From assembly GCF_007655135.1 (NCBI RefSeq), contig NC_045129.1, positions 11,160,001 through 11,224,000 on the forward strand: 64,000 nucleotides of DNA, read 5' to 3'. The DNA is from Punica granatum. Taxonomy: Eukaryota > Streptophyta > Magnoliopsida > Myrtales > Lythraceae. The notes under the pieces were generated by a model that saw only the letters and a program-made list of their open reading frames with translations, searched no databases and was not told the DNA's origin. The position numbers were made by a program, and so were the translations under genes. Numbering within the stretch: the first letter of the stretch is position 1; every line of letters starts with the position of its first letter. Below, piece by piece: positions 41,626 to 52,756 of this stretch.

Positions 41626-44086
41626 CAGTGTTATCCGAACCGGACCGAACATCGAACCGATCGAGCTATGGGTTCATGGGTTTATGGGTTCAATCGGGGG
41701 TTCGATGGGTCGGACCGCGTGTTTAATTAAAAAATATTATTATTTTAAGAAAATAATATAAATTACAAGAAAATAATAATAAATATTAGATAGTATGTGT
41801 CCAAAAAATACATGAAAAAAACTATTTGCATTTGATTGCAAATGACTCGTAGAACTGAAAAAAATTTCTATATATCGAAAGAAATCACCCGAAGAGATAA
41901 AATGGATTAGAATCAGCATACAACACATGAGTTGTAAGACCACAACAACCTCGACCTTAGCACACAAGTGTCTAATCTTCAAGAGGAACACAAAGCACTG
42001 GGATAGTTGATGAAAGCATTTAAAACCATAAGTTGTTTGAGATATTGAGATAAAATTGAAAAATCACACAACTCACACTTAAGTTAACAATGAAAAAGTA
42101 TAAAGATAAATCACAGTTCAATATCACAAGAGATAAATCACTATCGCTTCAAAAATCTAACAATGACTAACTAATCAGTCAATATCATCAGAAATTCTAT
42201 GCACTCCAATCTCCACCTTAATTTTCACAAATATTATCTTCAGCTACAGTATCATTTGGTGCTTGAGGAGTTTCAAACAATGGATTCCCTTGGACTTGGT
42301 CATTGACATTCCCTCCATCGATATTATCTTCAGCCTCATCACCCATATCAAGGCTTTGTACAGTTCTTCATCAAGTTGCTGTTTGACTGAGGGAAGCTTA
42401 GGCTATCATTTCTGATGATTTAAGAACATATGATAGATCTAACCAAACAATCAAACACAGAACCAAGAACAAGCCTCCGCCTCATTTCAGCAGCTTAGTT
42501 TTTTCAGTTGAGTTGGGAATCGGAATTCATCATTCAAATCTATCATAATGTTGATCAGAGAGCATACCTTGTGGCCGGATTAGTGGGAAGCGGCCTTGCT
42601 AGAACAAGTGGACTCCTCGGCCCGTCCTGAATGGTCATACTCCTTACGTTCGCAGACACACAGTATCCCCTCCTAAGATCTAACAATCAAAATTAAGAAA
42701 ACAGGACACTGCCTACAATGATCAAGCCACAAACTAATCCACTTAGAAGCAGCTAAAATTCAATAACCACGACAATACCCGAAAAACCAAAACCACGAGG
42801 CAAGCGCCAGGATTTGCACCAATATGGCCTCAACTCAAGAACTGAAAACAAGCACTGCCCACAAACATTTTGCACAGAATTGCACAAAAATGGCCCTAAG
42901 AACAGAAATTTAGCCGTGCCCAGAAAGCCAAATCAAGCTGAAACAGTCGGGGATCAGACGTACCAAGGTAGCGCACTGGCCTTCGGGTGGCGAGAAGAGA
43001 ACAAGAACCAGCCCCGTGTCCAGCGTCCCATGTGTGTGACTTGCAGTCCTTGAGGACAAATCTCGAAAGGGTCGCCATTGCAGGACAGGACAGGACAGGA
43101 CAACTCCAAGATCAATCAAGGAGAAGGTGCTGGGGGAAAATTCAAGCAGAACTGAAACTGCAAGTGCAAGTGCAGATGGAGATGGAATCTGAGAGTGGTC
43201 AAATTTCTGAGATTGAAAGCTTGTTTGGTTTCAAAGTGTGATTTTAAAATAACACTTTAACTTAATTCTATCAACAATAAAACAAAATAACTCATACAAG
43301 TCAAATGGTAGGCCCTATTTATACCACTCTTTTTTCCATAACAAAACAAAATAACTCATACAAAGTCAAAGGATGGGCCCCATACATAACCATTTATACC
43401 ACTTTTTTTCAAAATCAAAATCTAATTTTAAAATCCTACTTTGAAAACAAATGTAGCATCAAAGTGTTTGCAAGTGCAGAACCCAAATTGCAAGTGGAAG
43501 GCAATCAATCAATACCCAAATTGCAAGTGCATAACACCAATCAATACCCAAATCGTTGGAATGCCGACAAAAGCTCTCCTGCAAAAGAAGAAGAAAGATC
43601 AAGCAAAGTTCTACAAAAGCTCTCTTGTAACTTTGGTCAGAACTTCTCTAAGACTGGAAGATGAGCCGAGAAGAGGCAGGAAGGAGAACGGAAGGAGAAG
43701 AGGAAGCCGAGGAGAGACAGAAGGAGAAGAGGCAGCCGAGAAGAGACAGAAGGAGAAGAGGAAACCAAGAAGAGTCGTCAGTTCAAAACTTCACCTGGAG
43801 ACTTCGAGATGTTGCAGCCTTTGGCCTTCAGCAACTACAACAGAGAAGAGAAGAACAAAGACTAGGGTTTCATTTCATTAGTTTTGAGTTTTTTTATTTT
43901 TCAGATTTACATTTAGGTCCTTTATGTTTAAAAAACTCTAAACCCATCCAACCGGCCGGTTCACATGGGTTCGATGGGTTTGCCTAAAAATCGACCGATT
44001 TTTTAGGTTCATTGATTTATTTGTGCATATCTAGTTTTTAACCTAACTGGACCGGACATAGATCCGGTCCGGTTCTGATAACAATG
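41626..44086. mobile_element. Non-autonomous hAT-like DNA transposon, 2.46 kb
   Basis: Left end CAGTGTTATCCGAACCGGAC and right end, in reverse complement, CATTGTTATCAGAACCGGAC are terminal inverted repeats of hAT style. The flanking 8-mers CTAACGAT (41618-41625) and CTAACAAC (44087-44094) match at six of eight positions, fitting a decayed 8-bp duplication. It interrupts F exactly. No BED finger or hAT dimerisation region was recognised in any frame. A minus-strand acidic stretch ending in a stop at about 42219-42350 could be a leftover C-terminal exon, but this is weak. The interior includes a nested MITE-like repeat and purine-rich sequence. Confidence 0.75.
43216..43455. mobile_element. MITE-like repeat nested in hAT element
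   Basis: The ends TTGTTTGGTTTCAAAGT and, in reverse complement, CATTTGTTTTCAAAGTAGG are followed on both sides by GATTTTAAAAT. An internal direct repeat (ACAAAATAACTCATACAA) occurs twice. Exact limits and target duplication are unclear. Confidence 0.5.
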
Positions 44087-44094
44087 CTAACAAC

Positions 44095-45690
44095 AACAAC
44101 AACAACAATACTAATAATAATAAGTTATACGTCTTCAACGACGTTCCAAGACCTCACTTATGATTTTTACAAACTGACTTCAAACTAACACTTTTATTAC
44201 AAATTGTCCCTTATTCCTGGCATATTACAACTTGTTCTCTGATTCCTAAGTCAAGTCTTCCCTTCTTAAGAAACCTAGTCACAAGGGTGTTTTTTTTTTT
44301 GGTGAATTTGGGGCCGAAGCCCTAGTTGCTCACAAGGTTTATTTGTGGAATCCGAGCTGTAAATTATACAAGGATTCATATGTGGGATTGTGGGGGATGC
44401 TCCAAACAATGGATCAAGATTTGAGTGACAGCTGGATACCTATCTACCGTGTTAATTTTCCATTGTACTTGTTCAATGATAGGCTTTCCGAGGGTATGAT
44501 TAGTGCGTACTGAATATCATTGCATCACATCACAGGCATGTTGTGTCCTAATAAATTCGGGACGTATCTAAAAGGCTAAACCCGTAGCAAGACTTATTCT
44601 TCTATCCCATTATCTTTCCAGATACAAAAGACTTGGACTATATTTGTGGTCCGTACCCTTAATGTTTCTTCCATTCAAAGCTTTTAGGGCCCTCATTTTC
44701 TTCTTTTCAAATTACACTGCTCATTTCAAGAAGAGATTCTCGTAAAATATCTCCAAGACTCCAATAATGAGCTTTAAATGACAAAATCTCGATAAAATTC
44801 ACGCATAGTATGGATGCAACTGCTTAATAGTCGATTAATAAATAGCCTCCTCAAATATTAGTTTGGTACACATGGACATTGGGTAAACTTGACCTTAAAT
44901 TTCGGATGACACTACGATATATGTTGAGGTAGTTTGGGTTTTTTTCACTTCCATACAAGATTCGACGATCTCTTAAAAGGAACTGAATGAGGTTATAATC
45001 TTACTGTTTCGACTTACTCCAATCTACTTAAACTTTCATCCAGCTTCGATGCTTTTGGAGTTAAACATGGAATGTCTCCATCTAGTTATCGCATTTGATG
45101 AGATAAAGATTTAGGAAGCAACACACACAAGAATGATGCAGTGATGGAAATGTTGGATTTATGTATTCGATCCATTTTTGAGAGAGAAATGTTGTGTTGT
45201 CAAATAGCAAGCGCCCTGCTCACTCGGTCCGAAAAGTTGCTCTTCTACTTGAAATTTTGTGTTAGAACAAGTTACAGAATTATCAGTAATTAGATTATAT
45301 TACCAAATAAAAAGAATTCGGTAAAGTTAAATTCGACCAAAAACAAAGTTTGGCACATAACTTTCAAATCGCTGGTACTTATTTTGCATTGCCTTGTTTA
45401 GTAATTTTAAGCCGTCCAAAAGTTTCAAATGCAATATATTTAGTACCTCAATTTAACACGTGAGAGAAAATAATAATAATAATAATAAACAAAACAAACA
45501 CTTGACAATCTTTGGGAGAAATTGAAGATGACTATGCTTATAAGTTATACATCTTCAACGACCTTCCAAGACAGCACTCATGATTTTTACAAACTGACCT
45601 CAAACTAACACTTTTATTACAAATTGGTCCCTTATTCCTGGCATTTTACAACTAATTCCCTGATTTCCGGACAAGTCAAGTCTTCCCTTC
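44095..45690. repeat. Flank block F, remainder of D2 and start of D3
   Basis: Continues F after the hAT element. A third, truncated F copy begins near 45260 and stops at CTTCCCTTCT (about 45690), where it abuts block G. No gene seen. Confidence 0.75.
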
Positions 45691-45699
45691 TCAATATAC

Positions 45700-45704
<5 letters not shown>

Positions 45705-45736
<32 letters not shown>

Positions 45737-47227
45737 CATTATATGGTGGGAGAGATGTATCCACCAAGAAATTGAAAAAAAAAATACCCAAAAGGAACTT
45801 TTACTGCAGCGGTACAAGTTGACCGGGAACTTCCCTTGCCTTTTTTATTTCGTTTAGGAAGATATATGATACAATCATTTTAAAGTGATTGTATCATACA
45901 ATTTATGTAAATTACTTAGGTATTTAGTAAATTACTAACAAGTAAAGTAAATTACACTTATTTTAAAGTAAATTATCAAAATTTTAAGGCAAATTATACA
46001 AATTTCAAAATCATATACATAATTTTCAAATAGTTTTACTTAACTTTTTAGTAAAGTATATATTTTTTACTTAACTTTCGTAACTTTCTCTGTTGTATGG
46101 TACAATCTTTTTGATTTATTGCACTTTAGAATTCCCCAGGCTGACTACTTATCCCAATCACGAAGTAATGATCATAATTAGTGGAGGTTTCATTAGAGAG
46201 GACGAGAGAAAAGGCCGCTTTTTCAATGCATATTTTTATTTTTATATCATACACAACTAATTAAACCCTTAGATTCCCCTTAATCTATTTAAACCATTCA
46301 TTTTTATAAGTTTTAAAAATTCAAAAAACACAATAAAAAATCATGATCTAACCCTTTTATTATATAAAATGTGATTTTCGTCTACAATTATTATTGCGCC
46401 ACGTGTAATACCGAACCAAACTAATTAAGCAAATTGCTTTACCTGGACTGCGTTTCGGTGGAAGCAGAATATCAGGTTTACTTGTTAAGTATGCCCCCAA
46501 TTTACTCGTAATCAGGCTGCGACACATAGCAAAAGTTTCTCGTCAGCAAGATTTTTCAGCACTTAATAATGTTTCTCTTCCTCTTCCAAATTTTCGACCA
46601 TCTTGAAAAGTCCTCCAATTTTTACTCCGGCTTAGGGAAAAGTGAAAATGTCCAATCAATTCTCATTCCATTATCTCTCTCTCAGTCCCCATCAAATGAA
46701 TTTCTCTCTCATCAAGGGGAAGCAGAGGAATGAAACCAGGGCCTGAAAGTTCCTTTACTGAGCAAGAAACTTGAAACATTACTGGGGACACCATGGGATT
46801 TCGAAGCATCAAATTGAAGGGAGGAAGAGATTAAGTATAAACTTTGCAGAGGCAAAATTGAAGGAATCTTCATCTCATCTATTCACTTCAATCGTCCTTG
46901 TACATACACTGTAAAGTAGCAAAAGACTTCCCTAAGATAAAATATCTACTTCCCTAAGATAAGAATACAAAATGAGCAACTATCTAGGCTAATTAAGCAA
47001 GACAAAAGTTTTTTGGTGTTGGTTGGGGACGGTAGGGCTTAGGCATCGGGAGAAGGGAAAAATGTCCCCTGTATCAAGCAAAAGAAATTTCATCTTTTAC
47101 TTGGGTAGAATATGAGATCTGTACCATTAAGATTTTCTCTATACATATATAACATATATATGTATGTACTCTTTTTTTTTTCCTTTAGGATCGTTTAGGA
47201 GCAGATACAAGTAATCATTCTCATCCT
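45705..47227. repeat. Upstream block G, copy 2 (no gene attached)
   Basis: Matches 20240-21801, which lies upstream of the RLK pseudogene. Here F, not an RLK, precedes it, so the gene of this unit has been deleted. No gene seen. Confidence 0.75.
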
Positions 47228-47615
47228 TATCAAAATATAGTTTCTCATTGATCATCACGTGCATAGTGCACAAAAAATAGTTATTGTTCATAAGCTTGCT
47301 GTGATGATGCTTTTAAGATATGTAAATCAGCGTTGAGGAAATCATGTATAAGTGTTTATGTAACCACGAAGTTGTAATGCGCTTGTTCGCCTGCTTTTCT
47401 CTCTTAATTTCAAAAGCTAGTAATGATAGGATGAAAGTACGTTATCAAAATTGATTGCCCAAGTGCAGGGTTCACTAATCAAGTCAATAGCCAGTTGCGA
47501 CAGAAAATTATCTCTCGAACTGGGAATAGACCTATCAATCAGGATTGCTGCAGGCAGCTTAAGCCAAAAAGTAAAAAATATTATAAAATAATAAAAATAA
47601 AAAGAAGAATATTAC
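47228..47615. other. Unassigned single-copy sequence
   Basis: No match elsewhere in the window and no gene recognised. The last five bases, ATTAC, would be the target duplication of the adjoining Ogre-like element, but its right end is outside the window. Confidence 0.4.
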
Positions 47616-50388
47616 TGTCAGCACCCCATTTCGGTCCATCGGCTCCAAGGAGCAAAATCGTCATTTTTTCAATTTATTACCTTTTCTAAAAAAAAAATTA
47701 ATTTAATTTAATTAATTAATTAATTAATTAAATTATATATATATATATATGTATCATAAATAAAATAAAATAAAAAATTTTCAAATCTCGGGCAGGCCCA
47801 TATCCCAAAATTCTCCCTAAAATTCTCCCCGATCCCGACCGTTTTAACTCCGGTGAGGCCCATATCGACCTCGGCGAAGCGTCGGCGGTGTCCAGAACCG
47901 TCACCGGCGTCCATTCCGGCCCTCACCGCGGCGTCCAGGGGCGAGAACCGCCTCCCGCGGCACCGTCGCCGCCGCTGCCCCCCGATCCCGATTGCCTCCG
48001 GTTAACGGGCCTCGGCCCAGTTCTTTTTTTTCGCAGGCCCAGCCCAAGCCCAGCCAGGCCCAACGCGCTCCAGTCCGGCCCAACGCTCTTCCGGCCGAGT
48101 TCTCCTTCGGGCGGGCGATCCGATCCGACCCGATTTCATCCGGCGATTTTTTTACTTTTTACAGAGAAGCCCCTCAACTTTCCAAACTAGGTAAATTCTC
48201 GACTTAGTGGCATGATTAGGGTTCCTTTCATGAATATTATTACTTGCTTGATGGATATAATATGAAATGAGTGTTCTTGGGTCGCGTGGGTGATCGGATT
48301 TGTCCCAAACTCGATTTTATGAACTTTCCATTTTGTCACATTTCAGTCCAGAGGACTCATTTTATTTTTTTCAGATGTGCCCCGAACTCTAAAATTTATC
48401 TTCAACCAAGTCCCGGTCATTTTACTATTTTCCAATCAGTCCTTGGATTTTTTCAGAATTTCTCAAGCATCCCAAAGGACTTTCCAAGTTGTTTCAGTTT
48501 AGTCCCTGGGCCATTTTTTACCCTTTTCAGATCTGCCCCGAATTTCAAAATTTCTTTTCAATCAAGTCCCAGTCATTTTACTATTTTCCAATCAGTCCGG
48601 GAATTTTCAGAATTTTTCAAGAATCCCTAGGAACTTTTCAAGTTGTTTCAGTTTAGTCCTGGGTCCATTTTTTATTTTCAGATCAGTCCCGATTTTCAAA
48701 TTCATGTCAAATAAGTCCTAGAACATTTTCAGTAAATTTTTACACAGTCCCCATTTTTTAGAATTTTCAGATCAGTCCCCCAACTTTTAGAATTTTCAAA
48801 TCAGTCCCAATTTTTTCAAAATTTTCAAATCAGTCCTTGCTCTTTTAAAATCGTTCAATTTAGTCCCCTGGACATTTTCTAAAAATATCCGGCCCTTTTT
48901 TTTTTTTACTTGGATCACCCACCGACAATGTATGTGCCCATTTAAATATTTCATTTTTGTAATTATGTGACCATGTCGGAAATTAGAGTTTATCGGGCGG
49001 TCAACTAATGGCTATCTCGACGGCTCGAAATCCGTAGATTAAAGCATTCGGCAAATTTTTAATTAACCTAAAATTCTACATACGGGATAATCGGGACGTT
49101 AAATTTGGCTAAATTAAAACACTTGATTTCTTTAATTGGATTGCACGAATTGATTAATAATTTGTAATCGCGTCGACAGTTCAAGAACTGTTAATCATGC
49201 CCTTTTCAAAATTCACAATTTCAAAAGCACTAAGATACGTACAGCGTAATCTTGTTTTACATGCACACACATATTTACCGATTCAAGGGCATGATTACCG
49301 GTTCTTGTTCTGCCGTGATCCTAACGTAGGTTTGTGCATAGAATTGGTCAAAACATGGGAAAACAAATTAATCACAAACTCGGCTTAAATCAAACATGGG
49401 CAATAGTCGAATAGAGGGTTAGGTTTCGGGTTTTTAGGTGAAAATACTTTTAATCTGTAAAAGCCATATTGCCACGATACAGAATAATCTAAAAATAACC
49501 CACACCTTTGAGACTCGGCTACAGACGTCATGTCTATCGGGTCCATTTTAAATAATGCCGAATGCTACATACCCTATCCATCACCCCTTTTTGCTTGTTT
49601 TAAGGTAGGATTTATGTGCCAAGATATCTCGGGTAATAATCAGTTAATTCACGTAAATTCGGCGATAACAAAACCCCCATTGTTCGTTTATTTGAACTTG
49701 CTTGTTACATATTTTGCACTTGATTGTTATGTGGATCGAGCCCAATCCTTTAGGACTCGATTCACACTGGGTCCAATGCCCATAACCGTCGATCACGGGA
49801 TCCAATACCCCATACACCGAGTGCGCATTTAATTTAATTTAATTTTCGATATTTTTCAAACTATACGGTAAGCATGAGTGAAATCATGGCCGAATGTGAA
49901 CCGACTGGGATTTAGTCATTGTAGTTGTCTTTTGTTTATTTAAGAGAACAATGTAAGGTTTTATATTATACATATATTCATGTAAAATCCCAGTCGGAGA
50001 GTCGACGGTCAGAGTGTTTCTTCGAATTTACAGTGTCAAAACGCATAAGATGAGCGGAACTTAATAAAGCGGTAATTAAATTAAAATGGCAAGCCTAAAC
50101 AAGTTAGAGTACCGAAAGGGCGTGTGGGATATAGGCCCACACGTAATAGAACCCCCGAATTCGGAATTTTCGGTTCCGTACAGACCATTGCCTTAGCATC
50201 TTAGGTGTACCCCGTACCCCTAGACCCGGGTAACTTGCCGGCCCTCGACCTTCGGGTCGTAAAATGGCAAGTGGCGACTCCTTCTCACGTGCGTCCGTCG
50301 CGCGTCCCCGGGAAGGTGGATACTCCCAAGCCGCGTTGTTTAAGCGCGCGCATGCGTGCCCCGACGAGACGAAATTCGGGTGCGCACA
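47616..50388 (+). repeat. Ogre-like 5' LTR, 2773 bp
   Basis: Starts TGTCAGCACCCC and ends GGTGCGCACA just before the primer site. It contains a GC-rich part (47880-48130), a 156-bp direct repeat and short TTTCAGATCAGTCCC-type units (48660-48850). Its last 350 bp match the solo LTR at 9752-16062 (reverse complement). Confidence 0.88.
48340..48690. repeat. 156-bp direct repeat in 5' LTR
   Basis: Two copies phased 156 bp apart (CATTTTACTATTTTCCAATC at 48418 and 48574), followed by degenerate CAGTCCC units. Confidence 0.8.
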
Positions 50389-50391
50389 GCT

Positions 50392-50409
50392 TGGCGACTC
50401 CACTGGGGA
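50392..50409 (+). other. Ogre-like primer binding site (tRNA-Arg type)
   Basis: TGGCGACTCCACTGGGGA starts three bases after the LTR end. Ogre elements are known to use a tRNA-Arg primer with a site of this form. Confidence 0.75.
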
Positions 50410-50965
50410 CACTTAGAGGGTTCGGGCTCGTTCCCGCTTGCTTTGTTTGCTTGTTTATTTATCGTTTTTCGCAATTTCCCGCTTATCTACTTTACGCACC
50501 GTTATTTCTCGCATGCACATTGCATATCATACTAGATTCAGGTACCTACGGGTCGCGTCCTACGACCGATTTTAGGAAACACAGGTTAGATAGGGGTTCC
50601 GAGTAAGGGTACGTCGCACGGTTGGACCGTCGATTAGGCCCCCAAAGATCCCCGCTCGATTTCAAGGAATTGACACCCTTGAGTCGGGAGCCCCCATCCT
50701 TACGTAGCACGGTCCCTGTAGTACTAAAACCATGCATTCTGCAGGAGCTCCACGCCATCCTCAAACTCGGCTCCAACAACAGTCCTTGAGTCGGCCTGCG
50801 TGCCAAATTGAATTTTTTCTGTTCTTGAGAGAGATGTGCGATGTATACTATTCATTAAGCCGTGGGCATTTTATTTTCTACATGCATGCATCATCCAATT
50901 TCAAAATTAGGGTGTCATTTGTATTAACTAGTCTTAAGTCGATCTTCCTTTCATCTTGGTAAGGG

Positions 50966-52479
50966 ATGTCACGCCTAGTCTCCTGCCCACGCCTCGACAG
51001 AGTCATACCGCCACTCGAGGAGATTGCCCGCATATGGACGACGCTGCGCCGGGTTGACCGCCACTATATCGCTGCATTCGTGGGAGATATTCCCTTGCTG
51101 GCTACCCGACACGTCGATTGGAATTTCCTCGAAGCCGCCATCACATTCTGGAACCCAAGTCGCGCCGTCTTCGACATACAGGGTACCGAGCTCACGCCGA
51201 CCATTGAGGAATACCGGACACTCATCGGTCGAACCACAGTTGCCCACAGCATTGTGGAACCCAACTTCCACACTGCCCGATCAACCCTAGTCTCACGCCT
51301 ACTTGGGGTTCCGACGACTCGTTTGAATGCTGAACTCGCATACTCCGGCAGCACGGAGATAACAATCGAGAAACTTCTCCTTTTTATTGAGTCCCGAGCA
51401 CGCAGGGTCCAGGGGGATTTTCTTCGAAAGGATTTATGTCATGCTGTTTTACTACTAATTTTCGGGACCCTTTTATTTCCTCGCTCGCATGGTCTCATCG
51501 ACGCGGCCTTGGCCAGCGTTGTCCTCCAAGTGGTCGGAGGGCGCGGTTACGAGGTAGCCCTTGTAGCTGAGACCATTCGGTCCCTCGACCGTGTATTAAG
51601 AACACGCGACCGAAGAATAAGAGGATCCCCCATCCTTTTACAAATTTGGTTTCAAAGCCATGCAAACCCCTTCGGTCTAGTGCGCCCGATTATGTATTTT
51701 AATAGCCCGGAGTCGATCATCTCTCGATTGTTGTCCCTCCTGCGTGTGGAAGAACGCAAGGTCTCTGAGTGGGTCAAAATTTTTCGTGAAATAGCACCTA
51801 AGGGCTTCAAGTGGCGTGCCGCGTGGATGCCACCCGGACCCATGGCCCTTAGGTGTCCTGATTTTTATGGAGTCCCACTCATGAGTCATGCGGGGTCCAC
51901 CACTTATTTTCCGGCGCGAGTAGTGAGGCAGCTCGGTGGCTTACAGACGGTCCCCGAGGATACGGCGCGAACAAACATACTTGGCGGGAGGATCAAACAC
52001 CCGCAGATCGCCAAAGTAACGTCAAACAGGTCCTGGATGCGTGGCAAACTGTGATTACTGAGCGTCCATACTTCCCCGAGCATCCGACCCTTGATGAGCG
52101 GGATTTCCAAGCTACAGAAGAATACATCATTCGCTTCTACCGATGGGGTCCAGCAGCACACGAGGATCTCGTCAACTCTCCGCGAGTTGAAGATGGCGAG
52201 TCACCCGTCGCAACTCCCACTCCGTATATGGCCATCCAAGCCGAACTCACTCATCTCAGAGCAGAAAGAGATCGTCTTCGTCGGGAAGTCGCAGAGAAGG
52301 ACGAGCAGCTTGTTGATCAGCGCCAACTACAGAGAGAACTCGCCCAGACCCGTGCCGAGCTACAGAGGCGCGATCAGGAATTGGTGCGAGCGAACGCCGC
52401 TTTGGAGAGGTCTAGGAAAAGGGCTCGCGGGGTCCATATACACCATAGGATAAACATCTCCGCTGGGCCCTCGAACTAG
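50966..52479 (+). pseudogene. ORF1 of Ogre-like element (DUF7745-like), frameshifted
   Basis: A protein encoded before gag, typical of the Ogre/Tat lineage; its function is unknown. The first frame (50966-52054, 362 aa) carries the family-like sequence, including WNPSRAVFDI and GTELTPTIEEYRTLIGR. The natural continuation lies in another frame (to 52479) and includes a charged heptad-like segment rich in Arg, Glu and Leu, likely a coiled coil, from about 52230 to 52420. A single frameshift near 51985-52020 separates them. Together they would cover about 500 codons, plausible for this family. Whether the shift is a mutation or programmed cannot be told, but a mutation is more likely. Confidence 0.75.
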
Positions 52480-52756
52480 GGCTTTCCATAGCGATGGTCG
52501 CTTGCTCCCCGGGCGCGGTGGAAAATCGATTTAGGACTATTTTTTTCAAAATTTGTATTGCACTTTGAACCATTCGGAGTTAATACAAATGACAGCATTA
52601 GTTTTCAAAATTCATGCATCTCATGCATTCCCTCTTCATTACTTTACATGTTTATTTTAAAAAGAATATTCTTGCATCGAAACTCACACACTTATGGAAT
52701 CCAGGTATTAACAACTGGCGGCGCCCCACCGGTATCCCACACGCTTCCAATTAAGA

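Noticed and set aside
43441..43987. Open frames of 108-146 aa rich in Glu, Lys and Arg inside the hAT-like element
   Set aside because: Low-complexity GA-rich sequence and overlapping frames. No transposase motifs. Could be captured exon debris but cannot be supported.
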